Notes: generated by a model from the letters alone, not told the origin. 64,000 nucleotides of DNA from CBDFKJ01 sp965248805 (GCA_965248805.1 CBDFKJ010000009.1:1240001-1304000), one strand, 5' to 3'; counted from the first letter of the stretch, positions 9,241 to 18,356 are shown. Program-made: numbers and translations.

Positions 9241-9566
9241 TGGATGGCATCCATGATCTCGGCGGCAAGCAAGGGTACGGTCCGATCGACGTCGGCGAGC
9301 GCTACGAGCCGCTTCCTGCCGACTGGCAAGCGCGCGTGCTCGGCATCGTGCGCGCCATCGCACGCCCTGATGACATGTTGTCGCTCCCGAAGCGCCGCGT
9401 GATTGGTTGGCGAGAATTGCCCGTGGCCGCGCAGGACGCAATAGTCGCGCGAGCGAGCCGGAGCTACGTTGGTTCGGATTGGTTACGCGACGCGATCGCC
9501 GGAGCCGTCAGACGGGACCCTCGGGCAACGGAATGGTCACCTCGCTGGCAAAGGGGGCGCAAATGA
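9240..9566 (+). CDS. Nitrile hydratase beta-subunit N-terminal domain only (truncated or split)
   Basis: The start MDGIHDLGGKQGYGP is the beta-subunit N-terminal signature of nitrile hydratases. The ATG overlaps the alpha stop codon (TGATG). The reading frame ends after 108 residues, whereas complete beta subunits are roughly twice that and finish with an SH3-like barrel, which is absent here. RSYVGSDWLRDAI weakly resembles the end of the helical domain. The last 59 bases overlap the convergent lipoprotein gene. It could be a deletion remnant. Alternatively it could be a short subunit like those of thiocyanate hydrolase, in which the two beta domains are separate proteins. I favour truncation, since the partner domain is not in the window. 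Confidence 0.6.
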   Translation: MDGIHDLGGKQGYGPIDVGERYEPLPADWQARVLGIVRAIARPDDMLSLPKRRVIGWRELPVAAQDAIVARASRSYVGSDWLRDAIAGAVRRDPRATEWSPRWQRGRK

Positions 9567-9780
9567 ACGTCGCCTGGCCATCCGGCACATCGTCGGGGAC
9601 GAATTCGGCATGGAGACCGAAGGGCTCGCACTCGGCCTGAGCCATCCCCACTGCAGAGTAGAAATGAACGCCTGACGCCCCGGAAATGACGATCCGAGGT
9701 GTCGTCGCCTCAAGCTTAGGCCCGGCAGGGGCACACGCCGCCAATGTGGCGATTGCGAAGATCGAGGCACGGAAACGCAT
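9508..9780 (-). CDS. Small putative lipoprotein
   Basis: A 90-residue protein with a lipoprotein signal: hydrophobic residues 5-14 lead to LAAC with Cys at about 15, the lipobox for diacylglycerol attachment. ATG at 9780 is preceded by GGGGAGGA five bases upstream on the minus strand, a convincing ribosome site. The mature part (TPRIVISGASGVHFYS ... ATFICAPFASEV) matches no family I recognise. It lies downstream of ppk on the same strand but with about 175 bases between them, so it probably has its own promoter. Confidence 0.65.
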   Translation of the reverse strand: MRFRASIFAIATLAACAPAGPKLEATTPRIVISGASGVHFYSAVGMAQAECEPFGLHAEFVPDDVPDGQATFICAPFASEVTIPLPEGPV

Positions 9781-9956
9781 GGTGTCCTCCCCGTCCGCAG
9801 TGGACCGGCAAGCGAGCTAGGCGCCGACTCGGTCGCGGCTTCTGCTGCGCAGCCGAAAATAGCAAGCCGCGATCTGGTTTACATTTCCTTTATGACGGCT
9901 GTCGGAGCAACCGGCATGCCGTACGGCCGACCCGGCGACGCGGGCGTCGTCGGTAC

Positions 9957-12212
9957 TCAGATCGGCGTGCGCCGGCCGACGCTGCGCGGCCGCCGTTTGC
10001 GCAGGCGCGTGGCCTCGAAGTAGCGGCCCTCCGCGGCCCGCATCAATTGCTGCTGTGAGCCCGGCGCCTCGCCAGCGGGCTGGCGCTGGACGTAGGATCC
10101 GTCGGAGCGCATGTCCCAGGCGCTGCGCTGGTCACCGAACTGCACGTCCAGAATCTCGCGCAGCTCACGCCGGAGCCCGTCGCCCTCGATCGGCACCAGG
10201 ACCTCGACGCGGCTGTCCAGATTGCGGCTCATCAGATCGGCGGAGCCGATGAAGTACTCCTCGTCACCACCGTTGCCGAAGTAGTAGATGCGCCCGTGCT
10301 CGAGAAAGCGCCCGACGATGCTGACGACGCTTATGTTTTTGCTGAGTCCGTCTATGCCCGGGCGAAGGCAGCACGTGTCGCGCACGATGAGCTGCACGCG
10401 AACACGCGCCTGTGAGGCGCGGTATAGCGCCTGGGTAGTATCGAAGTCCTCGACCGCGTTGCATTTGAACCGGATCAGGCCCGGCCGACGGGGCGTGCTC
10501 TTCTCACATTCGCGATCGATCTTTGCCAGCAGTGCCTGTTTGAGATGTTTCGGCGCGGTCAGGATCTTGTTGTACCGACGCGCTGGATTGAGGCCCGTGG
10601 TCAGATAATTGAACAGCTCGGTTACGTCTTCGCCGATCGCCGGATCGCTGGTCAGGAGGCCGAGATCGGAGTAGGCGCGGGCGTTCTGGGCATGATAGTT
10701 GCCGGTGCCGATATGCGCGTAGCGGCGCAAGCCGTCATAGTCCATGCGCAGAACCTGGATGACCTTGGCATGGGTCTTCAGGCCGACAACGCCGTAGGTG
10801 ACGTGGATGCCGACCTCCTCCAAACGGCTCGCCCAGCCGATGTTCGCTTCCTCGTCCATACGCGCCTTGAGTTCGATGACAACGGCGACCTGTTTGCCAT
10901 TGCGCGCCGCGTCGACAAGGTAGTCGATGATCTCGGTGCCCGCCGAGGTGCGGTACAGCGCCATCTTGATCGCGCGCACCTTCGGATCCCGGCTCGATTC
11001 CTGAACGAACCGCTCGACCGAACTGGTGAAGGATTCATACGGGTGATGGAGCAGGATCGCTCCGGCGTCACGAATGGTGTGAAAGATAGAGCGGGTCTCT
11101 TGGAGCTTGGCGTTGCCGACCGGATGGTGACCCGGATGGTGCAGTTCGGGGACGCTCAGCGAGGCGATCTCCATGAGATCGCGCATGCCCAACAGTGTGG
11201 GAGCCTCGAAAATGTCGGACTGCTCGTCCAGCTCGAGTTCGGCGGCCAACATGCCGCGATGGACGGCGCCCATACCGGCGCCAATCTCCAACCGCACGAT
11301 CGGGGCGAACTTGCGCTCACGCAACTCCGTCTCGATCATCTCCAACAGATCGTCGGCATCCTCCTCGTCGCGTTCGGTATTGGCGTTGCGCGTGACGCGG
11401 AAGAATTCACAGCCGACGATCTCGATGCCGGGGAACAGAATGTCCAAATTGTTGGCCATGATGTCTTCGAGCGGGATGAAGCGATTGCCGACGCCGGTGC
11501 TCACGAATCGCGGCACGCCAGCGCCGACCGGCACCTTGACCCGGGCCAGCACCGCTTCGTCTTCATCGGGTCGACGCAGCGTGACGAGCAGGTTCAGGGA
11601 CAGGTTCGACAGAAACGGGAACGGATGCGCGGGGTCGATCGCCAGCGGCGTGGCCAGCGGGAAGATGTCCCGCCGATAGTGTGCCCGCAATGCACTGCGC
11701 TCCTCGGCCGAAAGCTCTGAATAGTGCACGATCGAGGTGTCGTATGTGCGCAGCTCGTTCAGGACGCCGCTGAGGCTCGCCTGCAAATCGGATTCGATCT
11801 CGCGCACGAGCGCGATGCAGTCGGCGATTTGTTGGCGCGGCGTGCGCCCGTCGACGGTTCGTTCGATCACGCCCGCGCCGACCTGCTGCTTCAGGCCGCC
11901 TATGCGCTTCATGAAGAACTCGTCGAGGTTAGTGGCGACGATCGCGAGAAACCTTACCCGCTCCAGCAACGGCGTGCGTCGGTCCTGTGCCTCGTGCAGA
12001 ACGCGACGTTGAAACGCCAGCCAGGTCAGCTCGCGGTTCAGGTGCCAATCCGGTGCCGACAGATCGACCGGCGCCGGTGCCGGTTTCTGGCGCCGTTCCG
12101 CGCCGACGCTCGCGTCGTTCGACGCCGCTGGTGTCGCCTGCGATTTGCGCATAGCGGACGTGTGCGCGGATGTTGCCACCGTCGAGATGATCCTTTGCTG
12201 CCGATCGCTCAT
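9957..12212 (-). CDS. ppk1: Polyphosphate kinase 1
   Basis: Reversibly polymerises the gamma phosphate of ATP into polyphosphate. The protein has 751 residues from ATG 12212. The N-terminal PPK domain begins at DWHLNRELTWLAFQRRVL and is followed by LDEFFMKRIGGL. The catalytic core has RYAHIGTGNYH and the THAKVIQV histidine segment. The second phospholipase-D-like motif (VGRFLEHGRIYYF) and SADLMSRNLDSRVE are also present. The chosen start leaves about 60 low-complexity residues before the conserved domain. An upstream in-frame extension to 12413 is less likely because it lacks family similarity. The long gene has no lesion. Confidence 0.95.
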   Translation of the reverse strand: MSDRQQRIISTVATSAHTSAMRKSQATPAASNDASVGAERRQKPAPAPVDLSAPDWHLNRELTWLAFQRRVLHEAQDRRTPLLERVRFLAIVATNLDEFFMKRIGGLKQQVGAGVIERTVDGRTPRQQIADCIALVREIESDLQASLSGVLNELRTYDTSIVHYSELSAEERSALRAHYRRDIFPLATPLAIDPAHPFPFLSNLSLNLLVTLRRPDEDEAVLARVKVPVGAGVPRFVSTGVGNRFIPLEDIMANNLDILFPGIEIVGCEFFRVTRNANTERDEEDADDLLEMIETELRERKFAPIVRLEIGAGMGAVHRGMLAAELELDEQSDIFEAPTLLGMRDLMEIASLSVPELHHPGHHPVGNAKLQETRSIFHTIRDAGAILLHHPYESFTSSVERFVQESSRDPKVRAIKMALYRTSAGTEIIDYLVDAARNGKQVAVVIELKARMDEEANIGWASRLEEVGIHVTYGVVGLKTHAKVIQVLRMDYDGLRRYAHIGTGNYHAQNARAYSDLGLLTSDPAIGEDVTELFNYLTTGLNPARRYNKILTAPKHLKQALLAKIDRECEKSTPRRPGLIRFKCNAVEDFDTTQALYRASQARVRVQLIVRDTCCLRPGIDGLSKNISVVSIVGRFLEHGRIYYFGNGGDEEYFIGSADLMSRNLDSRVEVLVPIEGDGLRRELREILDVQFGDQRSAWDMRSDGSYVQRQPAGEAPGSQQQLMRAAEGRYFEATRLRKRRPRSVGRRTPI

Positions 12213-12689
12213 ATAGATGTTCCAATCGCCGGCCGCGTTCTGCGGCGACCCGCCATTATTTACCGGCAATATGTCAATTGCGTGTAAATCACGCCTTTCG
12301 GCGGTTGCGGACTGGCCCGCGGGTCCGATTTCCCCCACCGATCTCAGCCATATGCATGCAACTGACTGGACCATCAGGGGTAGCGGCACACGGGTCGAAG
12401 CGCAAGGGCGCATCCGCGCGGCGTTCGCCGCGCCACGCGATATCGGAGACGGGTGCCCAGGCCAGCGGCCTGATCACGGCAGCACCGGCCGGCGCGCCGT
12501 CGCTGCAGGGTCGCGACCGCCCGGTCACGGCCCGCGTCTTGACTCGCGCGTCACCGCCCGACTTGCGTCGCCAACGTGTAATGGAAGGGCTGGCTCGCGC
12601 GCGGCAAACGTGGTTGCTTGGCGGCGACCGCAATTGTGAGCTTCACGGTCAAGCCGAGGCCGCCTTACCAGCCAGGGAAAACGTGCCCG
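12213..12689. other. Intergenic region between ppk1 and the next gene
   Basis: This divergent stretch of 477 bases separates ppk1 (leftward) from the small CPVC protein (rightward). It should hold both promoters. I see no convincing coding sequence, tRNA or hairpin with a T tract, and no recognisable Pho box. Confidence 0.4.
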
Positions 12690-12989
12690 ATGAGAGCCGA
12701 TATCGAATCACTCGTTGAACACGATTTGAGCGATGAATGCCCTGTTTGTCGGGCGCAGGAGATCGTGCATATGGCGCTACTGCCGGCGGCTGCGGCCTGG
12801 GAGCAGAACAATGATTTGCCCGAGTTTTCGGTAGCGCTTCATGGCGCTGCGGAATTGCTCGGCGCGATGCTCCAGAGCGGCGTCTCGCGCGAGGACGTCG
12901 ACGAAGCGCTGACGCAGGCGCTGGACGACATCGAACAGCGCATCAACGAGGACCGCGCCATGGGCGGCCCTCCGCAAGGAACCGCCTAG
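12690..12989 (+). CDS. Small conserved-looking protein with a CPVC pair
   Basis: A 99-residue acidic protein starting MRADIESLVEHDLSDECPVCRAQE. The CPVC pair suggests a metal or redox site, but a second Cys pair for a classical zinc ribbon is missing. The rest is predicted helical (SVALHGAAELLGAMLQSGVS, then EDVDEALTQALDDIEQRI), resembling a small helical bundle. The start at 12690 is a choice: an in-frame GTG at 12636 and an ATG at 12618 are possible and none has a strong ribosome site. The function is unknown. Confidence 0.55.
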   Translation: MRADIESLVEHDLSDECPVCRAQEIVHMALLPAAAAWEQNNDLPEFSVALHGAAELLGAMLQSGVSREDVDEALTQALDDIEQRINEDRAMGGPPQGTA

Positions 12990-13106
12990 CCGCGAGCGGT
13001 TCGCACGATCACACTATTCCTGATCGATCTCGTCGACGTCGAGTTGACCGGATAAACGGCGGCGAATATGCGACCAGCTCATCCCCGCTGCCAGCAGGCC
13101 CGCTAG

Positions 13107-14560
13107 CAGCCCGGTGATGAAGTCGCGCTTTGATCAATCGGTTTTGGGGGCGACGATGATGATGATAACGAGCATGGCTGGTTTGCCTTCGATGTTCGCC
13201 ACGATGGCGATCGCCAGGGCAGCATCGAACTGAATAACGAACAAAAGGGTGCTCTTTGCACTCGCAGCCCCCCTCGGCGTGCCTGATCCGAACAGCGCGC
13301 GCATCAGAATGCCGAGATTGAACCCGGCGACATGGATCAGGTAGCGTTTGTGGACGTTCTCGCGCGCCCGCAGCAACGCGCGGCGCATGCCGCCACGGTC
13401 GAGGACATGGGCGAAGCTGCGCTCGACCATCTCACCGCGCCTGCGCATGGCGTTCCGCGCGACGCCGGACTTCAATCGCGCCCGGTTGGCGTAGACAGCC
13501 TGACGTGCCGCCTGGTCGCCATGCCAGCGCAGATAGCCGTTGGCGGGCTCCGGCTCGGAGATCCGCGTTTTCCAGACGCCGCCGTCGAGGTCTTTCAGCC
13601 CCTCGCGTGAATGATAGCCCTTGTCGCCAACGAGACCGCAGGGCTCTGCCCGTGTTGGAGCCAGGCCGACCTCGGCGAGGTTGCGCGCGGCCGCCTCCAG
13701 CGTCCCAGGCAAAGTCGTCGTGTCGCCTTCATCGGCTGGATAGATCGGTGCCGCAACGATGACGCCGGTGTCGAGATCGACCGCGTGCTCGGGCTTGTAG
13801 GCCAGATGCGTGGTGCCGTCCTTCATCCGCGCGATCTTCGCATCAGGATCGGTCGGGCTCGTCCAATCCTTGTTCGAAAGCTTCTTGCCCTTCCGCCGGC
13901 GATCGAGCCGGACGAGGTCGTCGATCGTCGGCGTTTCGACGCCACTCTCCTTCGCCATTTGCGTCAGCATCTCGCGATAGGTCTCGCCGCTATCGCGCCG
14001 CACGATGGCTCGCAGGGCGGCGTTGGCTTCCATCGTCGAGCCGTCGACGCCGATCCGCTCGCCCTTCACCAGACCGCGCGCGGCGACGAGAGCCAGAACC
14101 CAGTCGAAAACCTTTTCATGGACCTCGTGCGGCAGCCGGCCGCGCGTCTTCGACAACCAGGAATGATCGGGAACCTTGTCCCGGTTCGCCAACCGCAGAA
14201 ACGCGCGAAGCGACAGCGAATCCGAACAGCGCCAAGCGATGCCGCGCTCGCTGCCGATGCCCTCGAAATAGCCGATCATGTGCATCCGGAAATAACGCCC
14301 CGGCGGCAGCGAAGGAGCCCCCATCCGAGGTGCGTAGTATGGCTTGCACGTCGCCTCCACGAAGCCGTCAAAGCCAGACTCGGTCAGCAACTCATGCAGC
14401 CGGTCGAAAAACGCGTGTCCAGGCGAACGCGGCATCTCCGCCCATGTCACCACGAGGTCACCCTGAACCTCGCTCTGTCGTCTCAATGCCATCGCACGAC
14501 GCCCGTCTAAATCTCTATGTTCAGACAGAATCAGACACGCCGGACTTCGTCAACGGGCTG
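13107..14560. mobile_element. IS1182-family insertion sequence, copy A (1454 bp)
   Basis: Four copies of this element (A-D) occur in the window, all 1454 bp. The ends are imperfect 18-bp inverted repeats, CAGCCCGGTGATGAAGTC on one side and CAGCCCGTTGACGAAGTC on the other. Target duplications are 4 bp. Copy A has CTAG on the left (13103-13106) and TTAG on the right (14561-14564), a one-base mismatch. It sits inside a DUF6524 gene with its transposase on the minus strand. Confidence 0.92.
13134..14492 (-). CDS. IS1182-family transposase (copy A)
   Basis: A DDE transposase of 452 residues. The N-terminal domain has YYAPRMGAPSLPPGRYFRMH and VPDHSWLSKTRGRL. The catalytic core includes GERIGVDGSTMEANAALR (Asp), LVGDKGYHSREGL (Asp) and RGEMVERSFAHVLDRGGMRR (Glu). 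The C-terminus is hydrophobic (MLVIIIIVAPKTD) and runs almost to the inverted repeat. It differs from copies B-D at only a few residues, for example Gly in PRGAASAK where the others have Glu. Confidence 0.93.
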   Translation of the reverse strand: MALRRQSEVQGDLVVTWAEMPRSPGHAFFDRLHELLTESGFDGFVEATCKPYYAPRMGAPSLPPGRYFRMHMIGYFEGIGSERGIAWRCSDSLSLRAFLRLANRDKVPDHSWLSKTRGRLPHEVHEKVFDWVLALVAARGLVKGERIGVDGSTMEANAALRAIVRRDSGETYREMLTQMAKESGVETPTIDDLVRLDRRRKGKKLSNKDWTSPTDPDAKIARMKDGTTHLAYKPEHAVDLDTGVIVAAPIYPADEGDTTTLPGTLEAAARNLAEVGLAPTRAEPCGLVGDKGYHSREGLKDLDGGVWKTRISEPEPANGYLRWHGDQAARQAVYANRARLKSGVARNAMRRRGEMVERSFAHVLDRGGMRRALLRARENVHKRYLIHVAGFNLGILMRALFGSGTPRGAASAKSTLLFVIQFDAALAIAIVANIEGKPAMLVIIIIVAPKTD

Positions 14561-15058
14561 TTAGACATATCAGCGCGATCCACACGATGGCCGTAGCGGA
14601 GTCAGCCGGCACAATCTGGTAGTAGGTCAGCAGCCACATCAACGCGGCGAAGAACCCGGCGCCCAACAAAATGCCCACTCCGCCCTGCGAGCGCAGCGTT
14701 GCGCGGACGAACATCACCCAACCGATGATCAGCACCACAGCCACCAAGAAGTGCTCCGGGCGCAGTCCCGCTTGCGCAGTCGCGTCCCGGATCCAGTGAG
14801 AATAAGATGTGCCGCTGGGATTGTAGGTGATCAGCACCAGTGCCAGTGCGATCAGCAATCGCCAGCCGAAACTCGCGATCGTGAAGTGATGCGCTCGTCC
14901 GGCCATATCCGTGACCGCCGGTTGTGATCGTTGCCGTCGGACGGCCACTTAGCACAGGCGAGCGCGCGGATCACTCCGATTGGCGGTCTTTATGATGCGA
15001 ACTCTTCCGCGCTGGCGGCCGTCCAATCGAGCCGGCCGGCGTGGCTCTCTGCGATCTG

Positions 15059-15490
15059 TTACTCCTCCTCGTCCGTCCACAGCGGGAATTCGGGATACCG
15101 AGAGCGGAAGTACGACACATCGGCCATCTGCAGGGCCTTCTCGTTCTCCGGTTTCATCGATACGCGCGCCGCCATCAGGCTCACCACGCTCAAACTGTCG
15201 ATCTCCTTCAGCAGGATCTCGATACGCTCGTACTTGAGCTGGGCGTCGGTGGGTTCTTCGCCATCGGATGGATCATGCGGTGTGTCGCCAAGCCGCGACT
15301 CCACGCTCTGGAGCAGCTCGACCGCCTTCGATACGTAATCGATCATCTCCCGCTTCTGCTCGGGCGCTGCGGCCTTGGTCGCGTTGGAGGCGATCTCGAG
15401 CGCATCTGCGTCGCCAAGCGTCAGCCAGACGTTGACGGCATCGGTGTACAGGTCGTTCACGCGATCGGGGCGTACAAGAAAATCGAACAT
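15059..15490 (-). CDS. Hypothetical protein, 143 residues
   Basis: ATG at 15490 follows GGGAGG with 7-base spacing on the minus strand, a good ribosome site. The product begins MFDFLVRPDRVNDLYTDAVN and is mainly helical and acidic, ending in YPEFPLWTDEEE. It has no signal peptide or membrane segment. I do not recognise a family. Gene-like composition and the ribosome site support it as real. Confidence 0.6.
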   Translation of the reverse strand: MFDFLVRPDRVNDLYTDAVNVWLTLGDADALEIASNATKAAAPEQKREMIDYVSKAVELLQSVESRLGDTPHDPSDGEEPTDAQLKYERIEILLKEIDSLSVVSLMAARVSMKPENEKALQMADVSYFRSRYPEFPLWTDEEE

Positions 15491-15820
15491 GGCAGTGCCT
15501 CCCATCAAGCTCGGGCCGCGACCGCGATCGAATCGACGGGCTGTTTCCGCACCGGCGTTGCCGGCCTGCGCGACCACCGCACCATCGTCCGAGCACTTGA
15601 CCGCACGGACCCAGTACGTGGCAACGGCGCCTTACATCCCCGCCGGGTCTGTCGAACCGGCCTGCGCACCCCGCCAATTCGCCGACACCGCCTGGAGGCT
15701 GGATCGGGCGAATCGATGACCGTGAGCAACTTCGTGCGCTGCCGGCCAAGGCTTGGTTGCCGGTCGCAATTGTACCCTTTTTTGGGCCGTCGGAAAGCTG
15801 ACCGATGCGCGATCAGGTAC
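15491..15820. other. Intergenic region, no gene seen
   Basis: About 330 bases lie upstream of the 143-residue gene and downstream of the LigI-like gene. Reading frames here do not resemble proteins and no RNA or terminator is evident. Confidence 0.35.
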
Positions 15821-16705
15821 TCAGGCGCTAAATCCATACAATCGCACGGGGTTTTCCACCAATATCTTGTGTTGCGCCGCCGACTCGGGCGCATACAAAG
15901 GGATGAGATCGACGAGATCGCCGTCATTGGGCATGTGCGCGGTGATATTGGGATGCGGCCAGTCGGTGCCCCAAAGCACGCGCTCCGGCGCGGCCTCGAT
16001 GAGGGCACGGGCAAACGGCACGGCGTCGGTGAAGGGCGGCCCCGTGCTCGAAATGCGCTCGGCGCCGCTGACCTTTATCCAGCAATCTCCATCCGCTGCC
16101 AGCTCCAAAAGGCGCTGAAACGGCTCCTGCTCCAATCCGTCCGCGGTCTTCGCGCGCCCCATATGATCGATCATGTAGGGCACCGGCAGGTCTTTCAGGA
16201 GCTTGCCATACTCGAGGAGGTCGCCGGCATCGAAATAGAGCACGACGTGCCCGCCCAGGTCGCTGGTGCGGGCAACGACGGTGTGGAAATCGTTCATGTC
16301 CGGCGTTCCGCCCAGGTGCTTCACGAAGCTGGAGCGAACACCACGAACGCCGCCATCGTGTAGCCGCCGCAACTCGGTTCGCGAAAAGCTGGCGTCGACG
16401 TTGGCGACGCCGCGATAGCGCCCGTCGCTTTGGGCGATGGCGTCGAGAATGACCCGATTGTCGGTGCCGTGGCAGCTGGCGTTGACCAGAACGGCGCGTT
16501 CCAGCCCCAGGATCGCCTGCACCGATTTGAACGTCGCCAGCGGCGCGTCGGGCGGGGTGTAGCTGCGGTTGGGTGCGTAGGGGTAGATGTCGCCGGGCCC
16601 GAACACGTGGCAATGCGCATCGCACGCGCCGGGCGGGGGTCGATAACGCGGACGCCGCGTATTGGGATCGGGCGGGCGGCAGGTCGGGATTGTCGTCTGG
16701 GCCAC
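15821..16705 (-). CDS. ligI: 2-pyrone-4,6-dicarboxylate hydrolase (LigI-like amidohydrolase)
   Basis: A cytoplasmic amidohydrolase that opens the lactone 2-pyrone-4,6-dicarboxylate to oxalomesaconate in the protocatechuate 4,5-cleavage pathway. It has 294 residues. The amidohydrolase-2 metal site is visible as CDAHCHVFGPGD near the N-terminus and LWGTDWPHPN near the C-terminus; MIDHMGRA lies between. The broken LigC-like dehydrogenase, whose product is the LigI substrate, lies only 6 bases upstream on the same strand, which strongly supports the assignment. The gene is intact, though its supplier gene is not. Confidence 0.85.
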   Translation of the reverse strand: MAQTTIPTCRPPDPNTRRPRYRPPPGACDAHCHVFGPGDIYPYAPNRSYTPPDAPLATFKSVQAILGLERAVLVNASCHGTDNRVILDAIAQSDGRYRGVANVDASFSRTELRRLHDGGVRGVRSSFVKHLGGTPDMNDFHTVVARTSDLGGHVVLYFDAGDLLEYGKLLKDLPVPYMIDHMGRAKTADGLEQEPFQRLLELAADGDCWIKVSGAERISSTGPPFTDAVPFARALIEAAPERVLWGTDWPHPNITAHMPNDGDLVDLIPLYAPESAAQHKILVENPVRLYGFSA

Positions 16706-16711
16706 GGGCGT

Positions 16712-17628
16712 TCAGCCACTCATCACCCGTTCGATGCGGTCGAGATACGCCATGCTCGCCACGCAATCGACCAGCGCCGACCCCGGCTTGCGTCCCTCGT
16801 TGATTGCGGCGACGAACTCCCGGTCCTGCAGATCGAAGGCGGTGCCCCGCAGCGGCACCTCGTTGCCGTCACTGTCCGTCATCGTCTCGCGGAACGCCTT
16901 GTACGTGTCCTCCTCACCGATGTAGCGGTAGAAGCCGCCAAACGGCCCCTTATTGTTGAACGACAGCGCCATGGTAACGAGCGGGCGGTCCGTCGAGCGC
17001 ATGGCGATGGTCATGTCCATCGGCACGCCCAATTCGGGATGATCCGGTCCGCGTTGGCCCCACACCTGCATCTCCGCATCGCCGGTCAGCCAGTAGGCGA
17101 GGTCGACCGAATGGCAGGCGTGATGCCAGAGCAGATTGTCGACCCACGTGCGGGGCTTGCCGAACATGTTGAGGTTGGTACGGCGAAAGAAGTAGGTCTC
17201 GACCACCATGTGCTGCAGGTGGAACGAGCCATCCCGGATGCGGCACCGGATCTCGCGAAGCGGCGTGTGTGCGCGACCATGCACACCCTGTCGGAAGTCC
17301 GCGCCAGCTCGCCCAGGCGTTGCGCGTCGGCCAGATTCAGGCTCATGGGGATCTCGACCAGCACATGCTTGCCGGCCGCCAGGACCTGTTCGGTCTGCCG
17401 GGCGTGAAGCCCGCTCGGGGTCGCCAGGATCCCCGCGTCGATGTCGGACTGCGTGAGGCATTCGCCGAGATCGTTTGCCCAATGCGGAATGTTCCATTCC
17501 TCGGCGAAGGCGCGTGCGTCCTCGGCGATGCCACCGGCCAGCGATACCACCTCGACGCCGTCGATGTCGGCGAGCGCCTTCATGTGATTGGCGCCCATGG
17601 CCCCTTCGCCGGCGAGGCAGATTCGCAT
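16712..17628 (-). pseudogene. ligC: LigC-like 4-carboxy-2-hydroxymuconate semialdehyde dehydrogenase, frameshifted
   Basis: A Gfo/Idh/MocA oxidoreductase. The Rossmann start MRICLAGEGAMGANHMKAL is at 17628 and GKHVLVEIPMSLNLADA carries the family EKP-like motif. The frame runs to VCMVAHTRRF and breaks near 17255. The C-terminal domain continues in another frame with LQHMVVETYFFRR, WVDNLLWHHACHSVDLAYW and LSFNNKGPFGGFYRYIG, which closely follow LigC as I recall it. Compared with LigC, about five codons after HTRRF are also missing, so a small deletion rather than a single-base error is likely. The enzyme would make 2-pyrone-4,6-dicarboxylate for the adjacent LigI. Confidence 0.78.
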
Positions 17629-17673
17629 CGGCTTCCCCTTCGGGCCTGAAGTGGGCCCAGGTCGCGCTTCGGA

Positions 17674-18156
17674 TCAACCGGCCTTTGCCGTTTGCCAGCG
17701 ATCCAGCTTCTGACGCGCGCCATTGGTCTCAGGGTTCATCGCCGTATCGTGTTCGGCGCGCTTGGCCGTCAGCTCGATGACGTAGCCATTGGGATCGCGA
17801 AAGTAGATGGACTCGATGAACTCGCGGTCGGCAATGCCACGGGTCTCGATCCCGGCTGCCTTGCCCTTGTCCATCATCGGCTGCAAAACGTCAGGCGCGA
17901 CTTCCAGCGCGATGTGCAGGTCGTAGTCGTGCTGGGTCTTGAACTCGAATGGCTCGTCCGGGACCTCGAAGAATGCGAGATACGAGCCGTCGTCGAGGCC
18001 GTAGAACGTATGCAGCGCCTGCGTGGCGCGCCCAGTCTTGCTCTCGGCGATCTCCAGGGTACCGGCCAGCGGCAAGCCGAGAAAATCCTCACAGAACCGC
18101 CGTGTTTCTTCCGAATCGCGGCAGCGATAGGCGTTGTGGTGCAGTCCCTTGATCAT
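17674..18156 (-). CDS. VOC-superfamily (glyoxalase/dioxygenase fold) protein
   Basis: A 160-residue vicinal-oxygen-chelate protein. The likely metal ligands are His in GLHHNAYRC, His in DYDLHIALEV and Glu in PNGYVIELTAK, the usual H-H-E set. ATG at 18156 follows AAGGAGA at suitable spacing. It is the first gene of a leftward operon with ligC and ligI (45 bases to ligC). A dioxygenase or lyase role in aromatic catabolism would fit, but the substrate cannot be read from sequence. Confidence 0.75.
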   Translation of the reverse strand: MIKGLHHNAYRCRDSEETRRFCEDFLGLPLAGTLEIAESKTGRATQALHTFYGLDDGSYLAFFEVPDEPFEFKTQHDYDLHIALEVAPDVLQPMMDKGKAAGIETRGIADREFIESIYFRDPNGYVIELTAKRAEHDTAMNPETNGARQKLDRWQTAKAG

Positions 18157-18356
18157 GATGTGTGTCTCCTTGCTCGCGTTCGCGCGCGGCCTTGGGGGCG
18201 CCGTTACTGCCCTTCGTCCTCAGTTTTCCCGATGCGCCGCCTGCGATCCAGCCTCTCTGGCGCGACCGGCCATCCCGTCTATGTAGTTTCCGGTGGGCGG
18301 CTTTCCACGGCCGCGGCCGTGAACCATAGTCGCGCCGGCGCGGCGGAGACCAACCT

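Larger units (their letters stand above)
13014..14906 (-). pseudogene. DUF6524-type inner-membrane protein, interrupted by IS1182 copy A
   Basis: The N-terminal part (14906 down to 14561) encodes hydrophobic helices: SFGWRLLIALALVLITYNPSG, LVAVVLIIGWVMFVR and FFAALMWLLTYYQI. The C-terminal part (13106 down to 13014) encodes LLAAGMSWSHIRRRLSGQLD and ends DVDEIDQE-stop. Removing the 1454-bp IS and one copy of the 4-bp duplication gives a continuous frame of exactly 145 codons. No other lesion is visible, so the insertion is probably recent. The family matches alphaproteobacterial DUF6524 membrane proteins of unknown function. ATG at 14906 precedes the first helix; an upstream in-frame start at 14948 is possible. 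Confidence 0.75.

Noticed and set aside
10545..11720. Long + strand open frame antisense to ppk1
   Set aside because: It lies entirely opposite the conserved PPK core and its composition mirrors the high-GC third positions of that gene; no protein family resemblance.
13611..14510. A 299-codon open frame antisense to the IS1182 transposase, present in all four copies
   Set aside because: Its conservation only reflects the near identity of the IS copies; the DDE transposase is on the other strand.
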